Assembly (NCBI GenBank): GCA_003725585.1
Contig: RJMB01000014.1
Location: 62,001-126,000, forward strand
Direction of reading: 5' to 3'
Source: Halostreptopolyspora alba
GTDB lineage: Bacteria; Actinomycetota; Actinomycetes; Streptosporangiales; Streptosporangiaceae
Length of the DNA stretch: 64,000 bases
Positions 47,023-57,284 of this stretch are shown piece by piece (position 1 is the first letter of the stretch; each line of letters begins with the position of its first letter). Below the pieces are notes generated by a model. It was not told where the DNA came from and ran no database searches. It saw only the letters and a list, made by a program, of their open reading frames with translations. Position numbers and translations under genes: made by a program.

Positions 47023-48509
47023 CCGGCGTCCTGCTCCCGTTGACCGTCGCGGTCCCGCTGCTGGCCGCGGCGATGCTCGCCACGGTCGGGACTGCCCGGT
47101 TCCCGCGCCGCGCCGTGCTCGTCGTGGTGCTGGCCGGCCTCCTGGCCAGCAACGCGAGCCTGGTCGGCGCGGTGCGCGGGGGCCGGGTCATCGAACACGA
47201 CGTCGGTTCCTGGCCCGGCGGAATCGCGATCACGTTCGCGGTTGACCTGTTCAGCGCCCTCATGCTGGTCCTGACGGCACTGGTGACCCTGAGCTGTGTC
47301 GCTGTCGCGGTGGCCACCGAGGTAGGGCGGAACCGCTACTTCCCCTCGCTGGTCCTCGTCCTGTACGCGGGGGTCTGCGGTGCGCTGCTCACGGCCGACC
47401 TGTTCAACCTGTTCGTGTTCGTCGAGGTGATGCTGGCGCCGTCGTACGTGCTGATCAGCGTGTTCGGTGGGCGGTCGCGAATCGCCGCTGGGCGGCTGTA
47501 CGTCGTGGTGAACCTGCTCGCCTCGACCGTGCTGCTCGCCGGGATCGCCGCGGTCTACGGGCTGGTGGGGACCGTGAACCTCGGTGACCTCGCCGGGGCG
47601 GCCAGGAGTCCGGCCGTGGCGCTGGCCGCGGGGATCGTGCTGGTCGCCTTCCTGGTCAAGGCGGCGGCCTTCCCCGTGTACGGCTGGCTGCCCAACACCT
47701 ACTCCGCCACCTCCCCGGTCGTGGCGGCGCTGTTCTCCGGGCTGCACACCAAGGTCGGGGTCTACGCCATCTACCGGATCTACGCGTTGCTCTACGACGG
47801 GGAACCGCGTTACCTCGCCCTGCTGGTCACCATCGCCACCATCACCATGGCCGTGGGGGTGCTCGGCGCGGTCGGCGAACACACGGCGGGCACGATCCTG
47901 ACGTTCAACATGGTCAGCGGAATCGGCTACGTCCTGCTGGGGGTGGCGTTGTTCGGGCCCGTGGGGACCAGCGCGGGGATGTTCTACCTGGCGCACCACA
48001 TGGTGGTGATGGCCTCCCTGCTGCTGGCGACCGGAGCCGTGTTGGCCACCTACGGCAGCCAACACCTCGACCAGCTCGGCGGGGTGGCCCGCCGCGAGCC
48101 GCTGCTGGGCGTGACGTTCATCGGCGCGGCGTTCTCACTGGCCGGGGTTCCGCCGTTCTCCGGGTTCGTGGCGAAGTTCGCCGTCATCCGGGCCGCGGTC
48201 ATCGAGGGACAGTACATCGCCGCCGTGACGGCGCTCGTGGTGGGGTTCGTGGCGCTCGCGTCGGTGCTCAAGATCTGGCGCAACGTGTTCTGGGGCCGTA
48301 TGGCCAGGGAGGAGGGAGAGCGGAAGCGGTCGATGCCGCTCGCGGAGATGCCGCGGGTGCGAAGGGCACTGGTCCTTCCCCCACTGCTGCTGACGCTGCT
48401 CTCGCTGGCGATGGGGGTCGGTGGTGAGCCACTGCTGGCCATGACCGAGCGGGCCGCGACGGGGCTGGTCGACACACAGCGGTACGTGGCGGAGGTGGCC
48501 GGTCGATGA
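47019..48509 (+). CDS. mrpD: Mrp antiporter subunit D (operon 2)
   Basis: MrpD (496 residues) has the motifs LLTADLFNLFVFVEVMLAPSYVLISVFGG (membrane glutamate), KAAAFPVYGWLPNTYSATSPVVAALFSGLHTKVGVYAIYR and GVPPFSGFVAKFAVIRAAV. It lacks the long hydrophilic insert of the operon 1 copy. GTG start; it overlaps mrpE by four bases. Confidence 0.95.
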   Translation: MTGVLLPLTVAVPLLAAAMLATVGTARFPRRAVLVVVLAGLLASNASLVGAVRGGRVIEHDVGSWPGGIAITFAVDLFSALMLVLTALVTLSCVAVAVATEVGRNRYFPSLVLVLYAGVCGALLTADLFNLFVFVEVMLAPSYVLISVFGGRSRIAAGRLYVVVNLLASTVLLAGIAAVYGLVGTVNLGDLAGAARSPAVALAAGIVLVAFLVKAAAFPVYGWLPNTYSATSPVVAALFSGLHTKVGVYAIYRIYALLYDGEPRYLALLVTIATITMAVGVLGAVGEHTAGTILTFNMVSGIGYVLLGVALFGPVGTSAGMFYLAHHMVVMASLLLATGAVLATYGSQHLDQLGGVARREPLLGVTFIGAAFSLAGVPPFSGFVAKFAVIRAAVIEGQYIAAVTALVVGFVALASVLKIWRNVFWGRMAREEGERKRSMPLAEMPRVRRALVLPPLLLTLLSLAMGVGGEPLLAMTERAATGLVDTQRYVAEVAGR

Positions 48510-48940
48510 GGGGTGTACTGCCGACACTGGTGGGCTCGGTGCGCTGGCTCGGCCGGCTCGCCGGGTTCGTGGTCTTCTTCGGGTGGGAGTTGGTGGTCGC
48601 CAACGCGACGGTGGCCTGGGAGGTCATCACGCCGGGAAGCGCGCTGAAACCGGGAATAACGGAGGTGCCGCTGCGCTGTCGCACCGACCTGGAGATCGCC
48701 ACGATGGCGAACCTGATCACCCTCACGCCGGGCACCCTGACGGTGGCCATCACGCGGGACCCGCCGACGCTCTACGTACACGCCACCCACGCCGGCGACC
48801 CGGACTCGTTCCGGGAGTCGCTGGACGAGCTGGAGTGCCGGATCCTCGACGTGCTCCGTTTCGAGGGCAGGCCCGACATCGCGCCGGCGTGGCGGTCCGG
48901 CCGGGCGTTCCCCTCCCGGGAGGAAGGGGGAACGCCATGA
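48506..48940 (+). CDS. mrpE: Mrp antiporter subunit E (operon 2)
   Basis: MrpE (144 residues): N-terminal hydrophobic segment (LGRLAGFVVFFGWELVVANATVAWEVI), then the family core GITEVPLRCRTDLEIATMANLITLTPGTLTVAI and PTLYVHATHAGDPDSF. Start ATG 48506 overlaps the mrpD stop (ATGA). Confidence 0.93.
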   Translation: MRGVLPTLVGSVRWLGRLAGFVVFFGWELVVANATVAWEVITPGSALKPGITEVPLRCRTDLEIATMANLITLTPGTLTVAITRDPPTLYVHATHAGDPDSFRESLDELECRILDVLRFEGRPDIAPAWRSGRAFPSREEGGTP

Positions 48941-49197
48941 TGCTGGTGGATCTCGCCCTGGCCGCGCTCGGCGCGGTGTTCGTCATGGGCGTCGTCCGGC
49001 TGGTCCGGGGGCCGACCACGGCCGACCGCGCCATCGCGGCAGACCTGTGCTTCTTCGCGTTCGTCGGTGCCGCGGCGTTGGTCGGCCTGCGTGTCGGCAG
49101 CGTCTGGGTGTTCGACGTCGTGCTCGCGGGTACGCTCACGGCCTTCATCGCCACGGTCTGGCTGGCGCGGCTCGTGGGCGGGGGAGAGGGACTCTGA
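48937..49197 (+). CDS. mrpF: Mrp antiporter subunit F (operon 2)
   Basis: MrpF (86 residues), three helices, with VRLVRGPTTADRAIAADLCFFAFVGAAALVGLRVGSVWVFDVVLAGTLTAFIATVWLARL. ATG 48937 overlaps the mrpE stop and has AGGAAGGGGG upstream. Confidence 0.94.
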   Translation: MMLVDLALAALGAVFVMGVVRLVRGPTTADRAIAADLCFFAFVGAAALVGLRVGSVWVFDVVLAGTLTAFIATVWLARLVGGGEGL

Positions 49198-49198
49198 C

Positions 49199-49567
49199 AT
49201 GTGGGAGATCGTGGGCGGCGTGGTGATCGCGGTCGGTGTGACGCTCACCCTGATCGCCGGAATCGGGGTGCTTCGGCTGCCCGACGCCTACAACCGGATG
49301 AACGCGGTGTCCAAGGCCGCCAGCCTGGGTGTCGCCTGCACGCTGGCGGGGACCGTGCTGCTGATGCCGGACGTGGCGGCGGTCATCAAGACCGCGGTGG
49401 CCATAGCGCTGCAGTTCATCACCGCGGCTGTGGGAAGCTTCGCGATCGCCCGGGCCGCGTACCGGACAGGGGTGCCGCTGGCTCGGGTGACCCGGTTCGA
49501 CCAGCTGGCGGAGCGTGCGCGCGGTGACGGTGGCGACGGCGACGCCTCCGAGACCTCGGCCGAGTGA
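49199..49567 (+). CDS. mrpG: Mrp antiporter subunit G (operon 2)
   Basis: MrpG (122 residues) has the signature GVTLTLIAGIGVLRLPDAYNRMNAVSKAASLGVACTLAGTVLLMP and three helices. The C-terminal tail is acidic (ARGDGGDGDASETSAE). It ends operon 2 and converges on the SpoIIE phosphatase gene, with 147 bases between. Confidence 0.93.
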   Translation: MWEIVGGVVIAVGVTLTLIAGIGVLRLPDAYNRMNAVSKAASLGVACTLAGTVLLMPDVAAVIKTAVAIALQFITAAVGSFAIARAAYRTGVPLARVTRFDQLAERARGDGGDGDASETSAE

Positions 49568-49714
49568 ACGCGTCGGCGTGCGCTCCACGGCACGCTGGCC
49601 GCTGGCGTTGCCCCACTCGTCGACCGGCCCGTGCGGAACTGACGGCACGTGGCCGGCTTCGACGTCCAATACTTCGCGACGGTCGAGCCCCGGCCGCTCG
49701 CCCGCGGAAGGGGA

Positions 49715-51910
49715 TCACAACAGCCGCAACACCAGCATCGCCGTGTCGTCGGTGTGTCCGCCCGGGGCGAACTCCTCCAGGTCCTTGTCGATACGGCTGA
49801 TGACGGCCTGCGCGGTCAGCCCGGAGCACCCGGAGAAGATGCGCTGCAGCCCCTCGTCGCCGAGCATCTCGTCGCCGTTGCGGCGCTCGGTCACCCCGTC
49901 GGTGACCGCGAGGAGCACGTCGCCGGGTGTGGCCTCGACGGTCTCGGTGTAGAACCCGACGTCCTCGAACGCGCCCAGCAGCGGCTGGGAGGTGCCCACG
50001 GTCGTCACATCGCCCTTCTGGTTCAGCCGGAGCGGCAGCGGGTGTCCCGCCGACACCAGCCGGATGCGCATCCCCTCGCCGGGCCCGCCCAACGGGACCA
50101 TCTCTCCGTACAGCATGGTCAGAAACCGCGTCGAGGTGTTCTCCTCCAGGATCGCCAGGTTCAACCGGTCCATGATGTGCGCCGGGGAGAACCCCTCGCG
50201 GGCCAGTGCCCGCAGCGTGTGCCGGGCCAGACCGGTGACGGCGGCCGCGGCGGGGCCGGTCCCGCAGACGTCGCCGATCGCGAAGCACCAGCGGCCGTCG
50301 GTGGCGAACACGTCGTAGAAGTCGCCGCCGACCACGGTGCGTTCGTCGGCCGGGCGGTAGAACACCGCGTGGTCCACCCCCGGGATGCTCGGCTCCTTCT
50401 CCTTGGCCGGGAGCAGGCTGCGCTGCAGCGCCTCGCTCATCGACGTCTGGTCCGCGTACAGCCGCGCGTTCTCCAACGCCGAGGAGACCCGGTGGGCGAG
50501 GTCGTCGGCGACGTCCACGTCCTCGCGGGTGAACTCCTCCTCGGGGTCCTTGCCCAGGGTGAGCCTGCCGAGGGTCTGGCCGTGCGCGACGAGCGGGATG
50601 CTGATGGCCGGCCCTTCCGCCAGCTCCAGCGGCAGCTCGTCGTGGAGCCCCGCGGTGATGAGCTGTCCACGGGACCACAGCGGGCGCGGCTCGCGCTGCT
50701 CGGGTGGCGGCAGCGCGGTCAACAGGTTCCGCAGGAGGTCGTTGTAGTTCTCGTTGCGGTGCACCGTGTGGGTCAGCCGCCAGATCCCCAGGTCCGTGGT
50801 GGTGTGCACGGCGCACCAGCTACCCAGACGCGAGGTCGCGAGCTGGGCGGCCAACGCGGCGGTCATCTGCTCGTCCAACGTTCCGGTGAGCAGGTCGCTG
50901 GCCTCGGCGAGAAAGCTCAGCGACGCGCGGCGCGCCAGCTCCACCTCGGCCAGCCGGGCGCGCTCCAAGGGCAGGGCGATGCGGTCGGCCCCCTCCTGGA
51001 GCCGTCGCGCCGCGGTGTTGCCGAAGTGTCGGATGCGGCGTGAGGCGACCCCGATCAGGCCGGTGATCCGACCCTCCACGATGAGCGGCGCGGTCACCAG
51101 CGAGCGCATTCCGGCCTTGGCGAGCTTGCCGCGGTGCGCCCGCGCGATCATCAGGTCGTCGTTGATCACCGGGCCCGGTTCGGGAGCCGCGGACGGAAAC
51201 GTCTCCTCGGTCCGGCTGCGGAAGGGGCGCCACGGGCCGCTCGACAACCCCGTGGCGGCGCGCACCTCCCATTCGGTCTCGTCGGTGGTGGCCAGGGCGA
51301 TGTAGGCGGCATCGCCGCCCAGAGCGGAACGCGCGAACTCGACGGTGCGGTCGAGCAGGTCGGGAAGCGTGAGGCGGGCGCTGAGGGCGGCGTCCAGCGC
51401 CGCCCACGGGTTGGGGCGGGTCGGGCGGCGGCGGTGCGGACGAACGGGGTCAGGCGGGGACATCGTGGGACGTTCGGTGTCGTCGCCCTCGGACTTCTCG
51501 TCCTCGATGCGGAACCAGACGGCCTTGTCGGCCTTGCTGTAGCTGACACCCCAGCTGGACGCGATGGCCGCCGCCAACGCCAGGCCCAGGCCACCGTCGC
51601 GGCCGTCGTCGCCGGAACCGGAGGTGTCCACCGAGAGCTGACCCACCCGCGGTACCGCGCGGTCCGGGGCCCGGTCCGTGACGACCACCTCAACCGCCTC
51701 GGACAGCCGCCGTACGCTGAGCTCGAGCGTGCTCTCGGCGTGCGTCACCGCGTTCGTCACCAGCTCGCTGACCAGCAGGATAATGTCGTCCGAGGAGTAC
51801 TCGATTCCCCAGTCCCGCAGCTGCTCCCGGACGAACTCGCGCGCCTCGCCCGCTGACTCGGGAGCGGGCGAGAACTCCCGGTGGGAGACCTTCATCGTGT
51901 CATCTGGCAT
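49715..51910 (-). CDS. SpoIIE-type PP2C phosphatase with RsbW-like ATPase and GAF domains
   Basis: This is a 731-residue soluble multidomain regulator. The N-terminal HATPase_c of the anti-sigma (RsbW) type is at about 15-145 (LLVSELVTNAVTHAE N-box, GLGLALAAAIASSWGV). GAF domains follow at about 185-330 and 350-490. The C-terminal PP2C-SpoIIE phosphatase (about 520-728) has the metal-binding GGDFYDVF, GDVCGTGPAAA, TDGVTE and HTDDTAML. Such proteins both phosphorylate and dephosphorylate STAS antagonists in partner switching. Start ATG 51910 is uncertain (ATG 51895 also possible). It is divergent from the giant hybrid kinase, with a 370-base shared control region. Confidence 0.9.
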   Translation of the reverse strand: MPDDTMKVSHREFSPAPESAGEAREFVREQLRDWGIEYSSDDIILLVSELVTNAVTHAESTLELSVRRLSEAVEVVVTDRAPDRAVPRVGQLSVDTSGSGDDGRDGGLGLALAAAIASSWGVSYSKADKAVWFRIEDEKSEGDDTERPTMSPPDPVRPHRRRPTRPNPWAALDAALSARLTLPDLLDRTVEFARSALGGDAAYIALATTDETEWEVRAATGLSSGPWRPFRSRTEETFPSAAPEPGPVINDDLMIARAHRGKLAKAGMRSLVTAPLIVEGRITGLIGVASRRIRHFGNTAARRLQEGADRIALPLERARLAEVELARRASLSFLAEASDLLTGTLDEQMTAALAAQLATSRLGSWCAVHTTTDLGIWRLTHTVHRNENYNDLLRNLLTALPPPEQREPRPLWSRGQLITAGLHDELPLELAEGPAISIPLVAHGQTLGRLTLGKDPEEEFTREDVDVADDLAHRVSSALENARLYADQTSMSEALQRSLLPAKEKEPSIPGVDHAVFYRPADERTVVGGDFYDVFATDGRWCFAIGDVCGTGPAAAAVTGLARHTLRALAREGFSPAHIMDRLNLAILEENTSTRFLTMLYGEMVPLGGPGEGMRIRLVSAGHPLPLRLNQKGDVTTVGTSQPLLGAFEDVGFYTETVEATPGDVLLAVTDGVTERRNGDEMLGDEGLQRIFSGCSGLTAQAVISRIDKDLEEFAPGGHTDDTAMLVLRLL

Positions 51911-52280
51911 TGCGGCCGTACGATTTCCTTCGGGTCGAATAGGGCGGATGGGCACAGTGTCGTTACTACGATTGGCCCATACCCCTTGTTAGGTAGTCGT
52001 GTGCTGGCCCGGCGCGGTGGAGTAACGGTCGCGTCCCATATGCACAGCGGGGACAACGCAGTCATGATGTCAGAACGTCCGTGTAGTTGAGCAGCCAGGC
52101 CGAGCGATCCAAACGCACCGCGGGCCATTCGGTGCGGCCACCGAGCGACACAGTACGGTGCGGATGGGCGCGGCGGAGACTTTGCCGAGGTGAGATACCC
52201 CGCACCCCAATGGAGCGGTATATCCCCCTGATCCCGGTGGTACGGGGTTACCGGCAGTTGAGACGCGGAGGAGGGGACCC
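51911..52280. other. Divergent control region, phosphatase/hybrid kinase
   Basis: The 370 bases contain no supported gene. They must contain outward promoters for both large signalling genes. GAGGAGGGGACCC lies just before the kinase ATG. I cannot point to convincing promoter hexamers. Confidence 0.5.
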
Positions 52281-55200
52281 ATGCCCGAAGCGACCCGAGA
52301 ACCGGCATCAGAAACCCAGATGGACGAGCTTCTCAACGCCCTGTACAGCATGCGCGACGGTGATTTCAGCGTACGGCTGAGCGCGCCGGAGGACGGGGCG
52401 AACGAGGAGATCGCCACCGTGTTCAACGAGGTCCTGGACCACTGCGAGCAGCTCAGCAACGAGCTGCAGCGCGTGGGTGGTGTCGTGAGCAGCCAGGGCA
52501 GGCTCAACGAACGGATCTCGATCAGTCCCGCCCGCGGCGCGTGGAGCACGAGCGTGCGCGCGTTGAACCAACTGCTCGACGAGGTCAGCGATCCGGTGAC
52601 CGAGGTGGCCCAGATCCTGGACTCCGTCGCCGGAGGTGACCTGTCGCAGCGGGTCGACCTGAGCAGCCGGCACGGCGAGCTCCAGGGCGACCTGTTGCGA
52701 CTGGCCACCTCGGTGAACCAGATGGCCGACCAGATGCACGGGTTCACCAACGAGGTCACGCGGGTGGCCCGGGAGGTGGGTACCGAGGGCAAGCTGGGCG
52801 GCAGCGCCCGGGTCGAGGGGGTCTCCGGTGCCTGGCGCGACGTCACCGAGTCGGTGAACCAGATGGCGTCCCGGCTCACCGCGCAGGTGCGCGACATCTC
52901 TGAGGTGACACTGGGAGTGTCCCGCGGTGACCTGAGCCGCAAGGTGACGGTGGACGTGCAGGGGGAGATGCTGCAGCTGAAGGACACCGTGAACACCATG
53001 GTGGACCAGCTCTCGACTTTCGCGGACGAGGTCACGCGGGTGGCCCGGGAGGTGGGTACCGAGGGCAAGCTGGGCGGTCGCGCCAATGTCAAGGGTGTGT
53101 CGGGGATCTGGAAGGACCTGACCGACAACGTCAACTCCATGGCGGACAACCTCACGAACCAGGTGCGCGACATCTCCCAGGTGACCACGGCGGTCGCGCG
53201 CGGCGATCTGGGTCGCAAGGTGACGGTGGACGTGCAGGGGGAGATGCTGCAGCTGAAGGACACCGTGAACACCATGGTGGACCAGCTCGACTCGTTCGCC
53301 GACGAGGTCACGCGGGTGGCCCGGGAGGTCGGATCCGAGGGCAAGCTGGGCGGTCGCGCCAATGTCAAGGGTGTGTCGGGGATCTGGAAGGACCTGACCG
53401 ACAACGTCAACTCCATGGCCAACAGTCTGACGTACCAGGTCCGCAACATATCCCAGGTCACCACGGCCGTCGCCAAGGGCGACCTGACCAAGAAGATCAC
53501 GGTGGACGCGCAGGGGGAGATGCTGCAGCTGAAGGACACCGTCAACACGATGGTGGACCAGCTGGAGTCGTTCGCCGACGAGGTCACCCGCATGGCGCGC
53601 GAGGTCGGCACCGAGGGGAAACTCGGTGGCCAGGCCCACGTCCGCGACGTGTCCGGAGTGTGGAAGGACCTCACGGACAACGTCAACTCCATGGCCAACA
53701 ATCTGACGCACCAGGTGCGGCAGATCTCCATCGTCACCCGCGCCGTCGCGCAGGGCGACCTCACCAAGAAGGTGACGGTCAACGCCAAGGGCGAGATCCT
53801 GGAGCTGAAGGACACCATCAACGTGATGGTGGACCAGTTGTCCGCCTTCGCCGACGAGGTCACGCGGGTGGCCCGGGAGGTGGGTACCGAGGGCAAGCTG
53901 GGCGGCAGCGCCAATGTCAAGGGCGTGTCGGGAACCTGGAAGGACCTCACCGAGAACGTCAACTCGATGTCGCACAACCTGACCACCCAGGTGCGCAACA
54001 TCGCCCAGGTGACATCGGCGGTGGCCAACGGTGACCTGACCAAGAAGATCACCGTTGACGTCCAGGGCGAGATCCTGGAACTCAAGGACACCGTCAACAC
54101 CATGGTCGACCAGCTCTCGGCGTTCGCCAACCAGGTGACCCGGGTCGCCCACGAGGTCGGCTCCGAGGGGCAGCTCGGCGGCCAGGCCAAGGTCGACGGG
54201 GTGTCCGGTACCTGGAAGCAGCTCACCGACAGCGTGAACGAGCTGGCCGGCAACCTCACCACCCAGGTGCGCGCCATCGCCGAGGTGGCCAGCGCGGTCA
54301 CCCGGGGCGACCTGACGCAGAACATCCAGGTCGACGCCCGCGGGGAGATGCAGCAGCTCAAGGACAACATCAACCTGATGGTCAGCAACCTCCGCGAGAC
54401 CACGGCGGCCCAGCGCGACGAGGACTGGCTGAAGAGCAACCTCACCCGCATCTCCGGTCTCATCCAGGGGCACCGCGACCTCAACGAGCTGGCCCGGTTG
54501 ATCATGACCGAGGTGGCGCCGCTGGTCGATGCGCAGCACGGCGCCTGCTTCCTGCCCGAGGAGAAGGGTGAGGAGGAGACGTTCCGTCTCTACGCCGGCT
54601 ACGGCTTCCAGCCCAGTGAGCCACGGCGCCGGGTGCGCTCCGGTACCGGGCTCGCCGGCGAGGTCATCGCCCAGAAGAAGGAGATGATCATCAACAATGT
54701 GCCCTCCGACTACGTGCGGATCGAGTCGGGGTTGGGCGAGGCGCCTCCGCTGACATTGGTGATACTGCCGATCATCTCGGAGGACCGCGCGCTGGGGGTC
54801 ATCGAGCTGGCCTCCTACACCGAGTTCCGCGAGGTGCACCTGAGCTTCCTGCGTCAGCTCGTCGCCCAAATCGGCACCACCATCAACACGATCCTGGCCA
54901 ACACCCGCACCGAGTACCTGCTGGTGCAGTCCCAGCAGCTCACCACCGCGCTGCAGGAGCGCTCCAACGAGCTACAGCGCCAGCAGGAGGAGCTGCGGCG
55001 CAAGAACGCCGAGCTGCACAGCAAGGCGGGGCAGCTGGCCAGCCAGAACCGGGCGATCGAGCTACAGAACCGCCAGATCGAACGGGCGCGGCGCTCGCTG
55101 GAGGACCGGGCGCACCAGCTACAGGTGTCCTCGAAGTACAAGTCGGAGTTCCTGGCGAACATGTCGCACGAGCTCCGGACTCCGCTCAACAGCCTGTTGA

Positions 55201-56552
55201 TCCTCGCCAGGCTGCTGGCCGACAACTCCGAGCAGAACCTGACGTCCAAGCAGGTGGAGTTCGCCCAGACGATCCACAAGGCGGGAAGCGACCTGTTGCA
55301 GCTCATCGACGAGATCCTGGACCTGTCCAAGGTCGAGGCCGGCCACGCGGAGGTGCAGGCCACCGACGTGTCCATCGGGCGGCTCGTGGACTACGTCGAG
55401 GCGTCCTTCAGGCCGATGACCAGCGAGCGCGGCCTGGCGTTCGCCGTCGAGGTGTCACCGGACATCCCGAACTACCTGCAGACCGACGAGCAGCGGCTGC
55501 AGCAGATCCTGCGCAACCTGCTGTCGAACGCGGTGAAGTTCACCAACTCCGGTGAGGTGCGGATGCTCATCGAGCCCGCGTGGGCGCTCGACGACGCCGA
55601 CCTCGACTCGTTCGGGGAGAACGAGGAGGTCATCGCGTTCTCGGTCACCGACACCGGTATCGGGATCCCCGATGACAAGCTCCAGGTCATCTTCGAGGCG
55701 TTCCACCAGGGCGACGGCGGCGCGAGCCGGCGCTTCGGCGGTACCGGGCTGGGGCTGTCCATCAGCCGGAACTTCGCCCAGCTCCTCGGCGGCGAGATCC
55801 GGGTGCAGAGCGTCCTCGGCGAGGGCAGTACCTTCACCCTGTTGTTGCCGGTGCGGCTGCCCGAGGGGACCACCGAGAACCTGGACGACCCGCTGGAGAC
55901 GACCGTTCCGGGGTTGCCTCCCGAGTCCCAGCAGAACCCGGAGCCACTCACCAACGTCCGGCCGGAGATCCCCGACACCCCCGAGGAGATCCCGCAGCTG
56001 GGGCAGGAGCCGGAGGACTCCGAGGCCGAGCCGGACGAACCCACGCCGGTCCCGGTGCTCAAGGCCGCCGACGAGTCGGTCGACGGGGTTGAGCAGGCCG
56101 AACCCGAGACGCGCGACGATCCCGAGCGTGAGGCCGCGTTGAGCGGGAAGCGGGTGCTGATCGTCGACGACGACATCCGCAACGTCTTCGCGCTGACCAG
56201 CGCGTTGGAGGCGCACGGCCTGGAGGTTCTCTACGCCGATAACGGCCATTCCGGAATCGAGAAGCTGGAGGCGAACGAGGACATCGCCCTGGTACTGATG
56301 GACATCATGATGCCGGAGCTGGATGGTGACGCGACGACGCGCGCCATCCGGGAGATGCCACAGTTCGCCGACCTTCCGATCATCTCCCTCACCGCCAAGG
56401 CGATGCAGGGGGACCGCGAACAGAGCCTGGAAGCGGGGGCGTCGGACTATGTCACGAAACCGGTGGACCTGGACCACCTCCTGGACGTGATACGCGCGTG
56501 GCTGGACCAGGACTCAACCGGCGAAGACACGGACAACCAGCAGGAGCAATAA
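52281..56552 (+). CDS. Poly-HAMP hybrid histidine kinase (Nik1/group III-like)
   Basis: This 1423-residue protein has no membrane segment. Residues about 20-700 are tandem HAMP domains, with six 92-residue units in strict phase. The consensus is [16 protein letters not shown], [19 protein letters not shown] and [15 protein letters not shown] domain (about 730-880) follows, with [18 protein letters not shown] and [17 protein letters not shown] coiled-coil linker (about 885-955) leads to HisKA with His963 in [14 protein letters not shown], HATPase_c ([26 protein letters not shown]), an acidic Pro/Glu linker (about 1195-1285) and a receiver with Asp1341 in [11 protein letters not shown]. The architecture resembles fungal Nik1/Os-1 osmosensing kinases; the signal here is unknown. 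The downstream receiver gene starts two bases after the stop. Confidence 0.93.
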   Translation: MPEATREPASETQMDELLNALYSMRDGDFSVRLSAPEDGANEEIATVFNEVLDHCEQLSNELQRVGGVVSSQGRLNERISISPARGAWSTSVRALNQLLDEVSDPVTEVAQILDSVAGGDLSQRVDLSSRHGELQGDLLRLATSVNQMADQMHGFTNEVTRVAREVGTEGKLGGSARVEGVSGAWRDVTESVNQMASRLTAQVRDISEVTLGVSRGDLSRKVTVDVQGEMLQLKDTVNTMVDQLSTFADEVTRVAREVGTEGKLGGRANVKGVSGIWKDLTDNVNSMADNLTNQVRDISQVTTAVARGDLGRKVTVDVQGEMLQLKDTVNTMVDQLDSFADEVTRVAREVGSEGKLGGRANVKGVSGIWKDLTDNVNSMANSLTYQVRNISQVTTAVAKGDLTKKITVDAQGEMLQLKDTVNTMVDQLESFADEVTRMAREVGTEGKLGGQAHVRDVSGVWKDLTDNVNSMANNLTHQVRQISIVTRAVAQGDLTKKVTVNAKGEILELKDTINVMVDQLSAFADEVTRVAREVGTEGKLGGSANVKGVSGTWKDLTENVNSMSHNLTTQVRNIAQVTSAVANGDLTKKITVDVQGEILELKDTVNTMVDQLSAFANQVTRVAHEVGSEGQLGGQAKVDGVSGTWKQLTDSVNELAGNLTTQVRAIAEVASAVTRGDLTQNIQVDARGEMQQLKDNINLMVSNLRETTAAQRDEDWLKSNLTRISGLIQGHRDLNELARLIMTEVAPLVDAQHGACFLPEEKGEEETFRLYAGYGFQPSEPRRRVRSGTGLAGEVIAQKKEMIINNVPSDYVRIESGLGEAPPLTLVILPIISEDRALGVIELASYTEFREVHLSFLRQLVAQIGTTINTILANTRTEYLLVQSQQLTTALQERSNELQRQQEELRRKNAELHSKAGQLASQNRAIELQNRQIERARRSLEDRAHQLQVSSKYKSEFLANMSHELRTPLNSLLILARLLADNSEQNLTSKQVEFAQTIHKAGSDLLQLIDEILDLSKVEAGHAEVQATDVSIGRLVDYVEASFRPMTSERGLAFAVEVSPDIPNYLQTDEQRLQQILRNLLSNAVKFTNSGEVRMLIEPAWALDDADLDSFGENEEVIAFSVTDTGIGIPDDKLQVIFEAFHQGDGGASRRFGGTGLGLSISRNFAQLLGGEIRVQSVLGEGSTFTLLLPVRLPEGTTENLDDPLETTVPGLPPESQQNPEPLTNVRPEIPDTPEEIPQLGQEPEDSEAEPDEPTPVPVLKAADESVDGVEQAEPETRDDPEREAALSGKRVLIVDDDIRNVFALTSALEAHGLEVLYADNGHSGIEKLEANEDIALVLMDIMMPELDGDATTRAIREMPQFADLPIISLTAKAMQGDREQSLEAGASDYVTKPVDLDHLLDVIRAWLDQDSTGEDTDNQQEQ
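52752..54407 (+). repeat. Six tandem 276-bp units encoding HAMP pairs
   Basis: The motif GAGGTCACGCGGGTGGCCCG or a close variant recurs at 52752, 53028, 53304, 53580, 53856 and 54132, exactly 276 bases (92 codons) apart. Several units are near-identical for over 100 bases (for example those starting at 53028 and 53304), which implies gene conversion or recent duplication. Confidence 0.92.
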
Positions 56553-56554
56553 CC

Positions 56555-57193
56555 GTGCCCCACAAGGCGAACATCCTCCTCGTGGACGACCGCGACGAGA
56601 ACCTCACCGCCCTGGAGGCGATCCTCGCCTCCCTCGACCAGAACCTCGTGCGGGCCAACTCGGGGGAGGCGGCGCTCAAGGCCCTCCTCGAAGGGGACTT
56701 CGCGGTGATTCTCCTCGACGTCGTGATGCCGGGTATGGACGGTTTCGAGACCGCGGCCCACATCAAGCAGCGCGAGAAGACCAAGGACGTCCCGATCATC
56801 TTCCTGACGGGTGCCGGGGTCGATCGTCACCAGGTGTTCCGGGGGTACGCGTCCCGGGCGATCGACTACCTGACGAAGCCGTTCGACCCCTGGGTGCTGC
56901 GGTCGAAGGTCGAGGTCTTCGTGGACCTTTACCACACCAAGCAGCAGCTGCGGGACCAGTCGCGCATGCTACGGCGCGACCTCGGTTCGACCTCGAACAT
57001 CCCGACCGGATCGGTGGCCGGGCAGCTCTCGCAGCGCGCCGCTGAGATCAACGCCAATCTCGCGATGCTCCGTGAGCAGATCGTCACCGACAGCCGGAAC
57101 AGTGACAGCAAGGCCGTCGAGGCGGTCCGCGACCTCGACCACACGGTTACCCAGTTGACCACCCTCGTCGAGGCCATCCATGGGCCGGAGTAG
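56555..57193 (+). CDS. Receiver-domain response regulator with C-terminal coiled coil
   Basis: This is a 212-residue protein. An N-terminal receiver (about 1-122) has LLVDDRDEN, Asp55 in LLDVVMPGMDG, IFLTGAG and the lysine in YLTKPFDP. The C-terminal 80 residues are helical (coiled coil) without DNA-binding or enzymatic motif. GTG 56555 with AGGAG at 56542-56546 lies two bases beyond the kinase stop, so the two are coexpressed. It is probably the output or phosphate shuttle of the hybrid kinase, passing the signal by protein contact. Confidence 0.9.
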   Translation: MPHKANILLVDDRDENLTALEAILASLDQNLVRANSGEAALKALLEGDFAVILLDVVMPGMDGFETAAHIKQREKTKDVPIIFLTGAGVDRHQVFRGYASRAIDYLTKPFDPWVLRSKVEVFVDLYHTKQQLRDQSRMLRRDLGSTSNIPTGSVAGQLSQRAAEINANLAMLREQIVTDSRNSDSKAVEAVRDLDHTVTQLTTLVEAIHGPE

Positions 57194-57284
57194 CCGAGGC
57201 GGCGCCCACTGTCGCGGTGGGTGGGGCCTGAACACCCCCTGTGCCCCACAGGCCCCGAACGGCTCGGTTCCCGGTTGAGCGCCG

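Noticed and set aside
51960..52000. GGGTAT on the minus strand as a sigma-B-type -10 for the SpoIIE phosphatase gene
   Set aside because: No matching GNNT-type -35 occurs at the required 14-16 base distance.
52070..54869. Long antisense frames opposite the HAMP repeats, with repeat structure of their own
   Set aside because: The repeats merely mirror the sense-strand 276-bp units, and there is no ribosome site or recognisable domain.
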